DNA of 64,000 bases from Acidovorax radicis (GCF_020510705.1 NZ_CP075184.1:2790001-2854000), one strand, 5' to 3'; positions 19,281-28,916 are shown, counted from the first letter of the stretch. Notes: generated by a model from the sequence alone, not told the origin. Numbers and translations are program-made.

Positions 19281-20660
19281 ATGAGCACCTCCATCCGCTA
19301 CCTGCGCCTGTACCTGCACCGGCCTGCGCTGGCGGACGGGGGCACGCCGGGCGAGTCCAGTGCGCCAGCCAGCCGTCGCGAACCGATTGGCTACCTCTCG
19401 CAATACGGCGACATCCTGCGCGTGTCGTTTGACGAGAGCTACATCCGCAACCCGCAGCGCCCTACCCTGTCGCTGAGCTTTCAGGGCGCCGACGAGGCGG
19501 CCACGCAGCAGATTTTGGCGTCGGCGCGCGATGCGCGGCTGGTGCGCACCGATGGGCGCTGGCCGGTGTACTTTCAGAACCTGCTGCCCGAGGGCCACAA
19601 CCGCGAGCGGCTGGCGCGTGAGCGGGGCTGCAGCCCTGATGATGAGTTTGAGCTGCTGGCCGCCGCAGGCCACGACCTGATGGGCGCGCTGGAGGTGGAG
19701 CCCGTGCCCGCGCAAGACGGCATCCCGGACGTGGTGCGGCATTGGCACACCACGCAAGGCCTGGATGTGCTGGAGCCGGGGTTTGTCGAGTTCCCGGTGG
19801 AAGACGCGGCATCACTGCCCGGCGTAGTCACCAAGTTCAGCGCGGTGCAGGACGGCCGCCGCTACACCGTGCACCGCCAGGGCGCGGCTGGCAGTGTGAT
19901 CTTGAAGCTGCCCACCACCGCCCACCCTGACCTGGTGGCCAACGAGTACACCGGCTACCAGCTGTGCAAGGCGCTGGGGCTGAACGTGGCCGATGCGCGC
20001 GTCATCACCCGCGCCCAGGCCGACCTGCCCGATGCCGTGCCCTTTAACGAGATATTGGCCGTGCAGCGGTTTGACCACCTGCCCGGCGGCGCCCGCGTGC
20101 ACATGGAGGAGTTCAATCAGGTGCTGGGCTACACACCCCGGCAAAAATACGGCAAAACCCATGGCAAAGGGGTGCTGCAGGACTGGGCCACCATGCTGCG
20201 CGTGCTCAACCGCCTGAGCCGCCAACCGGTGCTGGACACGCGCGAGTTTCTGGCGCGCATGGTGGTCTTCATCCTGATGGGCAACACCGACGCCCACCTG
20301 AAAAACTGGGCCCTGATCTACCCCGACGGCCGCGTGCCCCAGCTGGCCCCGGTGTACGACCCGGTGTGTGTGGCTGCGTTTTTTGATGGCGTGCCCAACC
20401 ACCAGTACGCGGTGAACCGCGCCATCGACAACACCCTGCGGGCGCTGACCTGGGATGACATGGAAGGACTGATGAAGTCCGCCGGGCTGCTGCGCGTGCC
20501 CCGGCACCTGGCGCTGCTGCGTGATGTGGTGAAGCAGGCCCGTGCCGACTGGCCCGCGCTGCTGCGTGATGCGCCACCGGCCGTGCAAGCCACCGTGCAG
20601 CAACGGCTGGCGGGAGCGACGGCGCTGGGGCAGGCCGCCAGCCGCAGCACCGCTGGCTGA
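19281..20660 (+). CDS. hipA: HipA-like serine/threonine kinase toxin
   Basis: A 459-residue HipA-family kinase. The N-terminal couple domain includes PTLSLSF and FQNLLPEG. The kinase part has the ATP-loop region HRQGAAGSVILKLPT, the catalytic loop GNTDAHLKN (Asp and Asn of the HipA active site) and the metal-binding Asp in APVYDPV. E. coli HipA phosphorylates glutamyl-tRNA synthetase and induces persistence; this homologue could act the same way, but the target is unproven. All catalytic residues are intact, so it should be active. A serine in the loop that HipA autophosphorylates is plausible near VHRQGAAGS. Confidence 0.87.
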   Translation: MSTSIRYLRLYLHRPALADGGTPGESSAPASRREPIGYLSQYGDILRVSFDESYIRNPQRPTLSLSFQGADEAATQQILASARDARLVRTDGRWPVYFQNLLPEGHNRERLARERGCSPDDEFELLAAAGHDLMGALEVEPVPAQDGIPDVVRHWHTTQGLDVLEPGFVEFPVEDAASLPGVVTKFSAVQDGRRYTVHRQGAAGSVILKLPTTAHPDLVANEYTGYQLCKALGLNVADARVITRAQADLPDAVPFNEILAVQRFDHLPGGARVHMEEFNQVLGYTPRQKYGKTHGKGVLQDWATMLRVLNRLSRQPVLDTREFLARMVVFILMGNTDAHLKNWALIYPDGRVPQLAPVYDPVCVAAFFDGVPNHQYAVNRAIDNTLRALTWDDMEGLMKSAGLLRVPRHLALLRDVVKQARADWPALLRDAPPAVQATVQQRLAGATALGQAASRSTAG

Positions 20661-20672
20661 TATCAAAACGCT

Positions 20673-20718
20673 CTTATTTTGATAGCTATTGGCGCTTATT
20701 TAACAAGCGCCACAGGCC
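20673..20718 (+). repeat. Dispersed palindromic element
   Basis: TTATTTTGATAGCTATTGGC, GCTTATTTAACAAGC, GCCACAGGCC is a copy with compensating changes in both arms (GGCGC opposite GCGCC). It is 13 bases past the hipA stop, between hipA and the convergent VIT gene. Confidence 0.8.
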
Positions 20719-20816
20719 GATTTGATTCAAATCTGCGAGCCCAATGCCTTATGGCAATACCAATACCTTATGGGATGCCCGCTCAGCCAGCAGTGCGTTG
20801 GGCCTGTGGGTGGCCT

Positions 20817-21530
20817 TCATACCGGCGCACCAAACCACGCCCCCACCCCCGCAGTGATCGCCATGGCCAGTGCGCCCCAGAAGGTCACGCGCCAGGCCCC
20901 CACCACCATGCCCGCGCCGCCCGTGCGGGCCGCCACGGCCCCCAGCAGTGCCAAAAAGACCAGCGCGGTGCCGGCCACCCAGTACAGCAGGCTGGCCATG
21001 GGCGCCAACGCAGCCACGGCCAATGGCAATGCGGCCCCCACGGCAAAGGCAGCGGCCGATGTCACGGCGGCCTGCACGGGGCGGGCTGCCAGTGCCGAGG
21101 ACACATGCAACTCGTCCCGCGCATGGGCGCCCAGCGCATCGTGCGCCATCAGTTGCGATGACACCTGCTGGGCCAGTTCGGGCGTGAGGCCCCGGCCCAC
21201 ATAGATGGCGGTCAGCTCGCGGGCCTCGGCCACTGGGTCGGCGGCCAGCTCAGCGCGCTCGCGGTCGAGGTCGGCCTTTTCGGTGTCGGCCTGCGAGTGC
21301 ACCGACACATATTCGCCCGCCGCCATCGACATGGCGCCCGCCACCAGCCCGGCCACCGCCGTCATCACGATGGTGGACTGGCTGGACTGCGCGGCCGCCA
21401 CGCCCACCACCAGGCTGGCAGTGGAGACGATGCCGTCATTGGCACCCAGCACGGCGGCGCGGAGCCAACCAATGCGGTCGGTACGGTGGCGTTCAAGATG
21501 CAGGCGGCGTGTGGCTGAAGTCATGGGCAT
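20817..21530 (-). CDS. VIT/CCC1-family metal transporter
   Basis: A 237-residue VIT1/CCC1 family protein, a predicted iron or manganese transporter in the inner membrane. The family signature GWLRAAVLGANDGIVSTASLVVG forms helix 1 (about residues 18-40), followed by GLVAGAMSMAAGEYVSVHSQ. A cytoplasmic, acidic helical segment with Glu-rich metal-binding region (EKADLDRERAELAADPVAE) precedes three more helices near the C-terminus. Five membrane segments in total are expected. Start ATG 21530 or 21524; the longer frame to 21596 adds no family sequence. Confidence 0.9.
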   Translation of the reverse strand: MPMTSATRRLHLERHRTDRIGWLRAAVLGANDGIVSTASLVVGVAAAQSSQSTIVMTAVAGLVAGAMSMAAGEYVSVHSQADTEKADLDRERAELAADPVAEARELTAIYVGRGLTPELAQQVSSQLMAHDALGAHARDELHVSSALAARPVQAAVTSAAAFAVGAALPLAVAALAPMASLLYWVAGTALVFLALLGAVAARTGGAGMVVGAWRVTFWGALAMAITAGVGAWFGAPV

Positions 21531-21639
21531 GTCTTTGGGTGAAGAGAGAAGGCTTGCAGGGTAGGTGCCAACGGCCCAGTTCGTCAATTGCGCCACTCCA
21601 TCTCATCCATAAAAGTCAGCCCCAACGGCCATGCGCTGC

Positions 21640-23046
21640 TCAGGGCCGGGGGGCACACGTCACGCGCCACACGGTGTTGCCCACGTCGTCGGCCACCAGC
21701 AGCGCACCGCGCGGGTCCACGGCCACGCCCACCGGGCGGCCCCAGGCCTTGCCGTCGGGGCTGACAAAGCCCGTCAGCACATCCAGCGGCAGGCCCACGG
21801 GCTGGCCGTTGGCAAACGGCACAAACACCACCTTGTAGCCGCTGCGGGGCTTGCGGTTCCACGAGCCATGTTCGCCCACATAGGCACCGCTGGCCAGTGC
21901 CGGCAACAGCGCCGGGCCGGTGGCAAACGCCAAGCCCAGCGGGGCGACATGCGAGCCCAATGCATAGTCGGGCGCGATGGCCTGGGCCACCAGGTCGGGC
22001 CGGGGTGGCTGCACGCGCACGTCCACGTTCTGGCCAAAGTAGCTGTAGGGCCAGCCGTAAAACGCGCCGTCTTTGACTGAGGTGAGGTAGTCGGGCACCA
22101 GGTCGTCGCCCAGTTCGTCGCGTTCGTTCACCACCGTCCACAGCGCGCCGGTGTCGGGCTGCCAGCCCAGGCCGTTGGGGTTGCGCAGGCCCGAGGCAAA
22201 CTCGCGGTGGGCGCCTGTCAAACGGCCCACCTCCCAGATGGCGGCGCGGCCCGCCTCGGCGGCCATGCCGTTGTCGGCCACATTGCTGTTGGAGCCCACC
22301 GTCACATAGAGCTTGCTGCCGTCGGGGCTGGCGATCAGGTTTTTGGTCCAGTGGTGGTTGATGGGGCCTGCGGGCAGGTCGATGAGCTTGGTGCCAGGGC
22401 CCGCCAGGCGGGTCTGCCCAGGGGTGTAGTCGAAGCGCAGCACGGCATCGGTGTTGGCCACATACAGGGCGTTGCCCACCAGTGCCATGCCAAAGGGTGA
22501 ATGCAGGTCGGCGGCAAAGGTGGTGCGGGTTTCGGCCACGCCGTCACCGTCGGCATCGCGCAGCAGGGTGATGCGGTTGGCCGATGGCACCCCGGCCCCG
22601 GCGCGCTTCATCACCCACTTCATGACCCAGCCTTTGATGCCCTTGGCGTCATCGGGCTTGGGCGGCGCGTTGCTCTCGGCCACCAGCACGTCGCCATTGG
22701 GCAGCACCAGCAGCCAGCGCGGGTGGTCCAGCCCCGTGGCCAGCGCCGTCACGCGCAGGCCGTTCATGGGCGTGGGCTGGGTGCCTGCGGGCCAACCCTG
22801 GGCGGGCGCAATGTGCACGGTGGGCAACAGCGCTGACGAGGGCGGTGGCAGCGTGGGCGACCGGCCCATGCCCGCTTCGGGCGGCAGGGGGACGGGGTCG
22901 GTGCAGGCGCTCAGGGCACAAAGGGTGCCGATGACAGCCCCCACCACCTGCCACCGGCGATGCCCATGGTTGGGCGCATTGCCATGGGCGCACCGGCCCG
23001 CAGCGCCATCAGGGCCGGGGGTTGCACAACGGGGGAACAGAGACAT
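21640..23046 (-). CDS. PQQ-dependent sugar/sorbosone dehydrogenase-like lipoprotein
   Basis: A 468-residue protein of the soluble glucose dehydrogenase / L-sorbosone dehydrogenase beta-propeller group. The N-terminus has a basic stretch, a hydrophobic segment [15 protein letters not shown] and a lipobox (LSAC), so it is a predicted lipoprotein in the periplasm. Family blocks include [52 protein letters not shown] and [37 protein letters not shown]. The ATG at 23046 has AAGGTG upstream. A longer frame upstream is not supported. Whether PQQ is bound, and which sugar is oxidised, cannot be settled here. Confidence 0.82.
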   Translation of the reverse strand: MSLFPRCATPGPDGAAGRCAHGNAPNHGHRRWQVVGAVIGTLCALSACTDPVPLPPEAGMGRSPTLPPPSSALLPTVHIAPAQGWPAGTQPTPMNGLRVTALATGLDHPRWLLVLPNGDVLVAESNAPPKPDDAKGIKGWVMKWVMKRAGAGVPSANRITLLRDADGDGVAETRTTFAADLHSPFGMALVGNALYVANTDAVLRFDYTPGQTRLAGPGTKLIDLPAGPINHHWTKNLIASPDGSKLYVTVGSNSNVADNGMAAEAGRAAIWEVGRLTGAHREFASGLRNPNGLGWQPDTGALWTVVNERDELGDDLVPDYLTSVKDGAFYGWPYSYFGQNVDVRVQPPRPDLVAQAIAPDYALGSHVAPLGLAFATGPALLPALASGAYVGEHGSWNRKPRSGYKVVFVPFANGQPVGLPLDVLTGFVSPDGKAWGRPVGVAVDPRGALLVADDVGNTVWRVTCAPRP

Positions 23047-23267
23047 GGCACACCTTGCACCGCAGCGCACAGGCTGCATCACGGTGCAGTGTGTGCCGCT
23101 GGGTGCGCCGGGCCTGTCAGCCGGTGGCGCGAACGCCTGACCGCAGGAAGGGCGGGTATGTACCACTGCGCGGCGCCGCAGGCTTGCGCACCATGGGCGA
23201 GGGGCCATGGGTCGGGCACGCCCAAGCTGTCGACCGCTGGCTTCGCGCTTTTCACAGGAGGTTGTGC

Positions 23268-23552
23268 ATGGCAAAAATTCTGGTGGTCACACAGGCCCCC
23301 GCCGCCGATGCCAAGGTGTTTGAAGTGCCCTATGAAAGCCAGGCTGACCTGTGCTGGTACGAAATGCCCCACGCGCAGCAGGCCGAGGGCGATGCCGTGT
23401 GGTGTTTTGTGGACCACGCCTCCCTGGCCACGTTCAGCATCTTGCGGGTCAAGTACGCAAGCCAGGCAGACCTCAAGACCTTCAAGGTCAAGTACCGCGA
23501 GCAGGCGGGGTGGCGCACCATGGGGCACCCGCTCAACGGCAGCCTGGCATGA
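23268..23552 (+). CDS. DUF6150-like small protein with internal repeat
   Basis: A 94-residue protein starting [28 protein letters not shown] ribosome site lies 6 bases upstream. Two related segments are visible: [11 protein letters not shown] and [23 protein letters not shown], so the core repeats a [VF]xVxY-x-Q-A-D/G motif. It resembles the DUF6150 family; function unknown. No signal peptide or membrane helix. Confidence 0.7.
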   Translation: MAKILVVTQAPAADAKVFEVPYESQADLCWYEMPHAQQAEGDAVWCFVDHASLATFSILRVKYASQADLKTFKVKYREQAGWRTMGHPLNGSLA

Positions 23553-23860
23553 CGGGGTGCAGCCGCCAAACAGGTGACAGACAGCCGGGATGTCAGCAGT
23601 CAAACAGGTCTTGACTGCGCCAATGGCGTCGCCGGATCTGCCCGATCACGACGCCGCCCATGCCATCGCAGCGCACCGAACACGCGTAACATGGCGGGCG
23701 CACCGTGGCGCCGGGCCCCTCAGCAGATGCAACGGGCGATGCCGGGGCTATTGCGAGCCCGTCAGCCCTGCGGAATGCGCCGCCTCAACCGCTCCTTTAT
23801 ACATAGCTATCAGCGCTTATATAACAAGCGCTACAGCCGTTTTTTACTGATATCGCAGTC
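23553..23860. other. Non-coding stretch with one repeat copy
   Basis: No convincing gene is seen. The only structured part is the palindromic element at 23796-23836, just before the chromate transporter. A frame of 86 codons (23590-23850) lacks a ribosome site and ends in the element. Confidence 0.6.
23796..23836 (+). repeat. Dispersed palindromic element before the chromate transporter
   Basis: TTTATACATAGCTATCAGCG, CTTATATAACAAG, CGCTACAGCC with a T-run. It is 24 bases upstream of the ATG at 23861. Confidence 0.8.
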
Positions 23861-24451
23861 ATGGCACCTGCCACCTCCCCTCACCCCAATGCGCCCACGC
23901 GCCCACAGCCCCGCAACCCGACCGATCTGTTCTGGTCTTTTACCTTGCTGGCACTGCAGGGGTTTGGCGGCGTGCTGGCTGTGGTGCAACGCGAACTGGT
24001 CGAGAAAAAGGGGTGGATGACCAACGAGGAGTTTGTGGAGGACTGGGCCGTGGCGCAGATCATGCCCGGGCCTAATGTGGTCAACCTCAGCATCATGATC
24101 GGGGACCGCTACTTTGGCCTTCGGGGCGCCGTGGCGGCGTTGGCGGGCATGCTCACGTTTCCGCTCATCCTCGTGCTGACGCTTGCCATGGTGTATGCCC
24201 AATTCTCCAGCGAGCCTGCGGTGGCCGGTGCGCTGCGTGGCATGGGTGCCGTGGCTGCCGGGCTGATCGCAGGCGTGGGGATCAAGCTGTTCGCATCCAT
24301 CAAGAACCACCCGCTGGGGCGGCCGCTGTGTGTGGTGCTAGCGGGGCTGACCATCGTGGCCATGGCGGGCCTGCGGTTGCCGCTGTTCTGGATACTGCCG
24401 GTGCTCGGCGGCGCCGCGTGTGTGCTGACCTGGCGAAAGTTGGCACCATGA
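23861..24451 (+). CDS. chrA: Chromate transporter, first half-size subunit
   Basis: A 196-residue ChrA-type membrane protein with one chromate_transp domain and about five or six helices. The signature LLALQGFGGVLAVVQRELVEKKGWMTNEEF and the conserved QIMPGPNVVNLS segment are present. The stop overlaps the start of the next gene by 4 bases (ATGA). Short-chain chromate transporters work as pairs of homologous halves inserted in opposite topology; the substrate may be chromate or sulfate, and real function is unproven. Confidence 0.88.
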   Translation: MAPATSPHPNAPTRPQPRNPTDLFWSFTLLALQGFGGVLAVVQRELVEKKGWMTNEEFVEDWAVAQIMPGPNVVNLSIMIGDRYFGLRGAVAALAGMLTFPLILVLTLAMVYAQFSSEPAVAGALRGMGAVAAGLIAGVGIKLFASIKNHPLGRPLCVVLAGLTIVAMAGLRLPLFWILPVLGGAACVLTWRKLAP

Positions 24452-25062
24452 CCGCCGCCACCACCGTGACTGCCCCCCTTCTGGCCTTGAATGCCGGCGA
24501 CTGGTTGAACCTGTTCTTGTATTACCTGTCGCTGTCGCTGCTGGCCGTGGGCGGCGCCATTGCCACCGCACCCGATATGCACCGCTTTCTGGTCGAGCGC
24601 CAGGCCTGGCTCACCGACCCGCAATTCAGCGCCTCCATCGCCATTGCGCAGGCCGCGCCCGGCCCCAATGTGCTGTTCATCGCGCTGCTGGGCTGGAACG
24701 TGGGCATCAACGCGGGTGGCCCCGGTGTGGCGGGCTGGCTGCTGGGCGCCCTGGGCATGGCGGTGTGCATGCTGGGGGTGATGCTGCCCAGCAGCCTGCT
24801 CACCTGGCTGGCCACTCGCTGGGGACATCGCAACCGCGAGCGGCGCGCCGTGCGCGCCTTCAAGCAGGGAATGGCCCCGGTGGTGATTGGCCTGCTGCTG
24901 GCCACTGCGTGGGTGTTGGCCCGCGCCCACGGCGTGTGGGCCACCGACTGGCCGGTGTGGCTGCTGACGGCCGTAACCGTGGTGCTGGTGTGGCGCACTA
25001 AGCTGCATCTGTTGTGGATGCTCGGGACTGGCGCGGCGCTGGGGGCGTTGGGCTGGATTTAG
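24448..25062 (+). CDS. Chromate transporter, second half-size subunit
   Basis: A 204-residue partner of the preceding gene, translationally coupled by an ATGA overlap. It has the matching signature LSLLAVGGAIATAPDMHRFLVERQAWLTDPQF and QAAPGPNVLFIALLGW. The two proteins together correspond to one long ChrA. A terminator follows 40 bases after the stop. Confidence 0.87.
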   Translation: MTAATTVTAPLLALNAGDWLNLFLYYLSLSLLAVGGAIATAPDMHRFLVERQAWLTDPQFSASIAIAQAAPGPNVLFIALLGWNVGINAGGPGVAGWLLGALGMAVCMLGVMLPSSLLTWLATRWGHRNRERRAVRAFKQGMAPVVIGLLLATAWVLARAHGVWATDWPVWLLTAVTVVLVWRTKLHLLWMLGTGAALGALGWI

Positions 25063-25102
25063 GCGCGTGGGCGCAAGGAGCGCAGCAGGCGCAGGCGCAG
25101 GT

Positions 25103-25130
25103 GCAGCCCCGATAACAGGGCTGCCATTTT
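25103..25130 (+). terminator. Intrinsic terminator of the chromate transporter operon
   Basis: GCAGCCC, loop CGATAACA, GGGCTGC, then a CA and a T-run. The convergent gene ends at 25134, so the T-run abuts its stop codon. Confidence 0.75.
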
Positions 25131-25133
25131 TTA

Positions 25134-26300
25134 TCAGCTCAATCGCCGGCCGTTGTCGGCATATATCGCCAGGTAAATCGCGTCCGAGCCGATGTAGGGC
25201 GCCTTGTTGCCAAAGCCGATATTGAAATCACCGAATGAGAGCGCGCGGATGCTGGCAAGGCCGGCGCGCAGGCGCTCGCGGGTGACATCCTTGCCCGCGT
25301 TCTTGAGGCCTTCAATCATGATCTGGCCATTGAGCCAGCCTTCGAGCGAACTGCCGCTGCTCACAAACGCCGGATCAGCGCCCATGGCCTTCATGGTGCT
25401 CTGGAACTTGCGCACCACCACCGATTTTTGTGACGTGGCATCGGGGAACACCTGCACCAACGCCAAACCGCGTGTGGATGCGGCCAGCTTGGGCAGCTCC
25501 GACGAAACTACCGTGACCGAAATGCCCGCCAGCGGCACGCCCTGCGCCTTGGCACGAAACGCCTGCACAAAGGCGGTGTTGGCCGTGCCGGTGGTGGCCA
25601 GCAGTACGGCGCCCGGGCGCTCGGCGGCAACTTTTTCGGCCAGCGCCGCGCCGTTCTTTCCATCAACCGCCAACGCAAATTCACCACTGCGCTCGACCTT
25701 GATGTCGTCAAGGGCCTGGGCCATGTCCTTGAGCACCTCTTTGCCGAAAGGATTGTCGAGGTACACCACGGCGATGCGCTTGAGGCCCATGTCCACGATC
25801 TGCTTGACCAGGCGGCGGGTTTCTTCGCGGTAGGTGGGGCGCAAGAAGAACACGTGGCGGTTTTCAGGCATGCGCAGGGATGTCGCCCCGGTCACCGGGC
25901 CCACGGTGGGGATGCCCTTGGATTCGATCAGCGGCAAGATGGAGGCGGTATTGGCCGTGCCCAGTGGGGAGATAAGTGCAAACACCGACTGCGTATCCAC
26001 CATCTCCGTCACGTTCTTGAGGGTGCGACTGGCCACATAACCGTCGTCCTTTACCTCCATGCGGATTTCGCGGCCATACACGCCACCGGCCGCGTTCACC
26101 TCGGCAAAAGCGGCCTTCATGCCGGCCACCTGCTCGGTGCCAGCCTGGCCCAGGGGCCCCGTCAGCGCAATCGAGCAACCCAGCGTGAGCGACCTGCCGG
26201 TCAGCCCCTCGTCGGCCGCCATCGCGTTATGGGCCCACACGGGCAGGCCGGTAGCAGCTGCGGCCTGGGTAGCTCGCAAAAGGAATTGACGACGGCTCAT
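25134..26300 (-). CDS. LivJ-like ABC transporter periplasmic binding protein
   Basis: A 388-residue type I periplasmic binding protein of the branched-chain amino acid receptor group (Peripla_BP_6). The N-terminus MSRRQFLLRATQAAAATGL is a twin-arginine-like export signal. The mature start is LTLGCSIALTGPLGQAG, and IRMEVKDDGYVASRTLKNVTEMV and SIPLxGI-type segments follow. It has no permease or ATPase genes next to it; the ligand is unknown. The ATG at 26300 is selected because the signal peptide starts there. Confidence 0.87.
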   Translation of the reverse strand: MSRRQFLLRATQAAAATGLPVWAHNAMAADEGLTGRSLTLGCSIALTGPLGQAGTEQVAGMKAAFAEVNAAGGVYGREIRMEVKDDGYVASRTLKNVTEMVDTQSVFALISPLGTANTASILPLIESKGIPTVGPVTGATSLRMPENRHVFFLRPTYREETRRLVKQIVDMGLKRIAVVYLDNPFGKEVLKDMAQALDDIKVERSGEFALAVDGKNGAALAEKVAAERPGAVLLATTGTANTAFVQAFRAKAQGVPLAGISVTVVSSELPKLAASTRGLALVQVFPDATSQKSVVVRKFQSTMKAMGADPAFVSSGSSLEGWLNGQIMIEGLKNAGKDVTRERLRAGLASIRALSFGDFNIGFGNKAPYIGSDAIYLAIYADNGRRLS

Positions 26301-26497
26301 GAGTAGTGGACCCAAAAAAACAAAGGTGCGGCAGCCTACCGGCAACCGGAGGGATTGAAGTGTCCGTTTCGCGACATAACGCAGCGCGCCAGCAACAACG
26401 CACAACACATAACGCCGCATTGCACGGATGCATCCATGCAATGCGTGGAGGACACCCAAAGGATGGGCTCTGACAATGAAAGGACGTAAAAGGACGA

Positions 26498-27223
26498 TCA
26501 GGCAGCAAGCAACTGCGGCAGCAAGGTGCCCGCAGCGCCCCGCAACACGGCGTGCGCAGTCTCATCGAGCGCGCTGGGGGCCGTGTTGACCACCACCACG
26601 CGCGCGCCCGCCGTGCGCGCCAGTTGCGCCAGGCCTGCGGCCGGGTATACAGCGCCTGCGGTGCCAATGACCAGCATCACATCACACTGGCGTGCCGCCG
26701 GTTGTGCGGCCTCCAGCGCCGCCAGTGGCAGCGGCTCGCCAAACCACACCACGCCGGGGCGCACCAGATTTCCGCAGCGGTCGCAGTATGGCGGGTGGCC
26801 CGCCACCGCGTGGTCGAGGAAGCAACAGTTGCGCGGGGTGTCAAGCCAGCGGTCCTGGAAGATGTCGCCGTGCAGGCAGAGCACGCCCGTGCTGCCCGCA
26901 CGCTGATGCAGGCCGTCCACGTTCTGGGTGATGAGGGTGATACGGTCGGGATGGCGGCGCTGGAAGTCGGCCAGCGCCAGATGCCCGGCGTTGGGGGACA
27001 CCCCGGCCAGCAGGTCGCGCCGGTGCTGGTACCAGTCCCACACGCGCTGGGGGTGGGCGCGAAAGCCCGCCTCGGTCGCCATGTCCTCGGGGCGGAACTG
27101 CGCCCAGTAGCCGGTCTGCGCATCCCGGAAGGTGGGCACCCCCGATTCAGCGCTGATGCCCGCCCCCGTAAGCACCGCAATGCGCCGGGCGTTGCGCACC
27201 CAGGCAATGGCGGTATGGGGCAT
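26498..27223 (-). CDS. Sir2-family NAD-dependent protein deacylase
   Basis: A 241-residue sirtuin. GAGISAESGVPTFR (20-33) binds NAD, QNVDGLH is at 100-106 and the catalytic base is His118 in CLHGD. The zinc region is unusual: only one CxxC pair (Cys147, Cys150) is clear, and the other ligands could be the adjacent Cys133-Cys134. The desuccinylase Tyr/Arg pair of class III enzymes is not complete: the Tyr39 is present, but the +3 residue is Gln rather than Arg. The gene ends 62 bases from rlmB's stop side and probably shares no operon with it. Confidence 0.85.
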   Translation of the reverse strand: MPHTAIAWVRNARRIAVLTGAGISAESGVPTFRDAQTGYWAQFRPEDMATEAGFRAHPQRVWDWYQHRRDLLAGVSPNAGHLALADFQRRHPDRITLITQNVDGLHQRAGSTGVLCLHGDIFQDRWLDTPRNCCFLDHAVAGHPPYCDRCGNLVRPGVVWFGEPLPLAALEAAQPAARQCDVMLVIGTAGAVYPAAGLAQLARTAGARVVVVNTAPSALDETAHAVLRGAAGTLLPQLLAA

Positions 27224-27285
27224 GGCGGTTGCTGGGTATCGGGTGCCGGGAGTGGCGGTGTCAGGTCGGCCGGTTGGCGGGCCCG

Positions 27286-28035
27286 TCAGGCCGACCGCTG
27301 GCGCAGCGCCTCGTACAGGCACACGCCGCTGGCCACCGAGACGTTCAGGCTCTCGACCGCGCCCTTCATGGGGATGCTGACCAGTTCGTCGCAGGTCTTG
27401 CGCGTGAGCTGGCGCATGCCGTCGCCCTCGGCCCCCAGCACCAGGGCCACAGGGCCTTTCAGATCGACCTGGTACACGGTTTTGGGCGCATCGTCGCTGG
27501 TGCCGATGCACCAGATGTTGCGCTCCTTGAGCTCGTTCAGGGTGCGCGAGAGGTTGGTCACCATGAAATACGGCATGGTCTCGGCCGCCCCGCTGGCCAC
27601 CTTGGCCACGGTGGCGTTGATGCCCACGGCGTGGTCCTTGGGCGCGATGACGGCATGTGCGCCGGCACCGTCGGCCACGCGCAGGCAGGCACCCAGGTTG
27701 TGCGGATCGGTGACACCGTCGAGCACCAGCAGCAGCGGGTTTTCAATGCCGGCGGCTTCCAAGTTCTCCAGCAGCTCGTCGAGCGAGGTGATCTGTGCCA
27801 CGGGCTCTACCCGTGCAGCCACGCCCTGGTGGCCATGGCTGCCCGCCAGCTTGGCGATGCGCACGCTGTCGGCTTCGATCAGCCGGGCGCCGGCTTCGCG
27901 GGCGCGGTCGAGAAACTGGCGCATGCGGGCATCGCGCCGCGTGGCTTCGTAGTAAATCTCGATGATGGATTGCGGCGCGGTCTTCAGACGCACGCCCACG
28001 GCGTGAAAGCCGAAGAGAACTTTGGGGCTGGACAT
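27286..28035 (-). CDS. rlmB: 23S rRNA (guanosine-2'-O-)-methyltransferase
   Basis: A 249-residue SpoU/TrmH methyltransferase that methylates G2251 of 23S rRNA. The N-terminal substrate domain begins [16 protein letters not shown]. The knotted SPOUT domain has motif 1 [21 protein letters not shown], motif 2 [19 protein letters not shown] and motif 3 [22 protein letters not shown], which holds the SAM knot. The length fits E. coli RlmB (243). The gene appears monocistronic. Confidence 0.95.
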   Translation of the reverse strand: MSSPKVLFGFHAVGVRLKTAPQSIIEIYYEATRRDARMRQFLDRAREAGARLIEADSVRIAKLAGSHGHQGVAARVEPVAQITSLDELLENLEAAGIENPLLLVLDGVTDPHNLGACLRVADGAGAHAVIAPKDHAVGINATVAKVASGAAETMPYFMVTNLSRTLNELKERNIWCIGTSDDAPKTVYQVDLKGPVALVLGAEGDGMRQLTRKTCDELVSIPMKGAVESLNVSVASGVCLYEALRQRSA

Positions 28036-28075
28036 GGGAGGATTATCCGCTGGCGCAGGGGTGTGGCTTAGAAAA

Positions 28076-28128
28076 CTATCAATTCAATAGCTGCCAGCGC
28101 AAGATACACAAGCGCCAGAGGCCAAAAA
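28076..28128 (+). repeat. Dispersed palindromic element upstream of rlmB
   Basis: CTATCAATTCAATAGCTGCC, AGCGCAAGATACACAAGCGC, CAGAGGCC and an A-rich end. It fills most of the gap between rlmB and ybbA. Confidence 0.85.
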
Positions 28129-28175
28129 CACCAAAAAATCAACCGCAGCGCACACCCCCCGGTGCGAGCAGGCCA

Positions 28176-28901
28176 TCAGACCACCTGCCCCGCCTCGATG
28201 GTGATGCGCCGTTCGCATTGATCGGCAATCGCCCGGTCGTGTGTGACCAACACCAGTGTGGTGCCCAGTTCGCGATTCAGGTCGAACATGAGCCGCATGA
28301 TGGTTTCGCCCGTCGCAAAATCCAGGCTGCCCGTGGGCTCGTCAGCCAGCAGCACGGCCGGCTGCACCACAAAGGCCCTCGCCAGGGCCACGCGCTGCTG
28401 CTCACCACCCGACAGCACCTTGGGGTAATGCGCCAGGCGCTGGCCCAGGCCCACACGGGCCAGCATGTCGGTGGCGGCCTTGCGGGCACTTTTGCGGACC
28501 TCCGGGCGGCTGGACAGCTCCAGCGGCAGCATCACGTTTTCGAGCGCGGTAAGGTTCCCCATGAGCTGAAAGCTCTGGAACACAAAGCCTATCTTCTGGG
28601 CGCGCAGAGCGGCACGCGCGTCTTCATCGACGGCAAAAAGGTCATGGCCGTCGATGCGCACCGTGCCACGGGTGGGCGTGTCCAGCCCGGCGATGATGGA
28701 CAACAAGGTGCTTTTGCCCGAGCCCGATGCACCCACGATGGCAGCGGTTTCCCTCGGTGCCAGGCGGAAATCGATATCCCGCAGAATGTCGAGCGTTCCC
28801 GTGGAATCCGTCACCGACTTGAAGACATGCTCCACCGCAATAATGGGTGTCGCAGACGATGCCGGGATGGACGCCACCGGCGATGAGAAGGGTTCGGACA
28901 T
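28176..28901 (-). CDS. ybbA: LolD/YbbA-type ABC transporter ATPase
   Basis: A 241-residue ABC ATPase of the LolD/MacB branch. Walker A GASGSGKST, Q-loop FQSF, signature LSGGEQQRVALARAF, Walker B VLLADEPTGSLD and the switch His are all present. The family drives export or membrane-protein extraction with an FtsX-like permease. Next to tesA in divergent order, as in E. coli ybbA-tesA, but the expected permease (YbbP) is missing: rlmB follows. The ATG at 28901 is used; an ATG at 28928 would overlap tesA. Confidence 0.88.
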   Translation of the reverse strand: MSEPFSSPVASIPASSATPIIAVEHVFKSVTDSTGTLDILRDIDFRLAPRETAAIVGASGSGKSTLLSIIAGLDTPTRGTVRIDGHDLFAVDEDARAALRAQKIGFVFQSFQLMGNLTALENVMLPLELSSRPEVRKSARKAATDMLARVGLGQRLAHYPKVLSGGEQQRVALARAFVVQPAVLLADEPTGSLDFATGETIMRLMFDLNRELGTTLVLVTHDRAIADQCERRITIEAGQVV

Positions 28902-28916
28902 GAAAGGCTCTTTATT

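Noticed and set aside
23590..23850. 86-codon frame before the chromate transporter
   Set aside because: No ribosome site, and its last codons are the palindromic element.
26301..26459. Longer start for the LivJ-like protein
   Set aside because: The upstream residues precede an export signal, which must be at the N-terminus.
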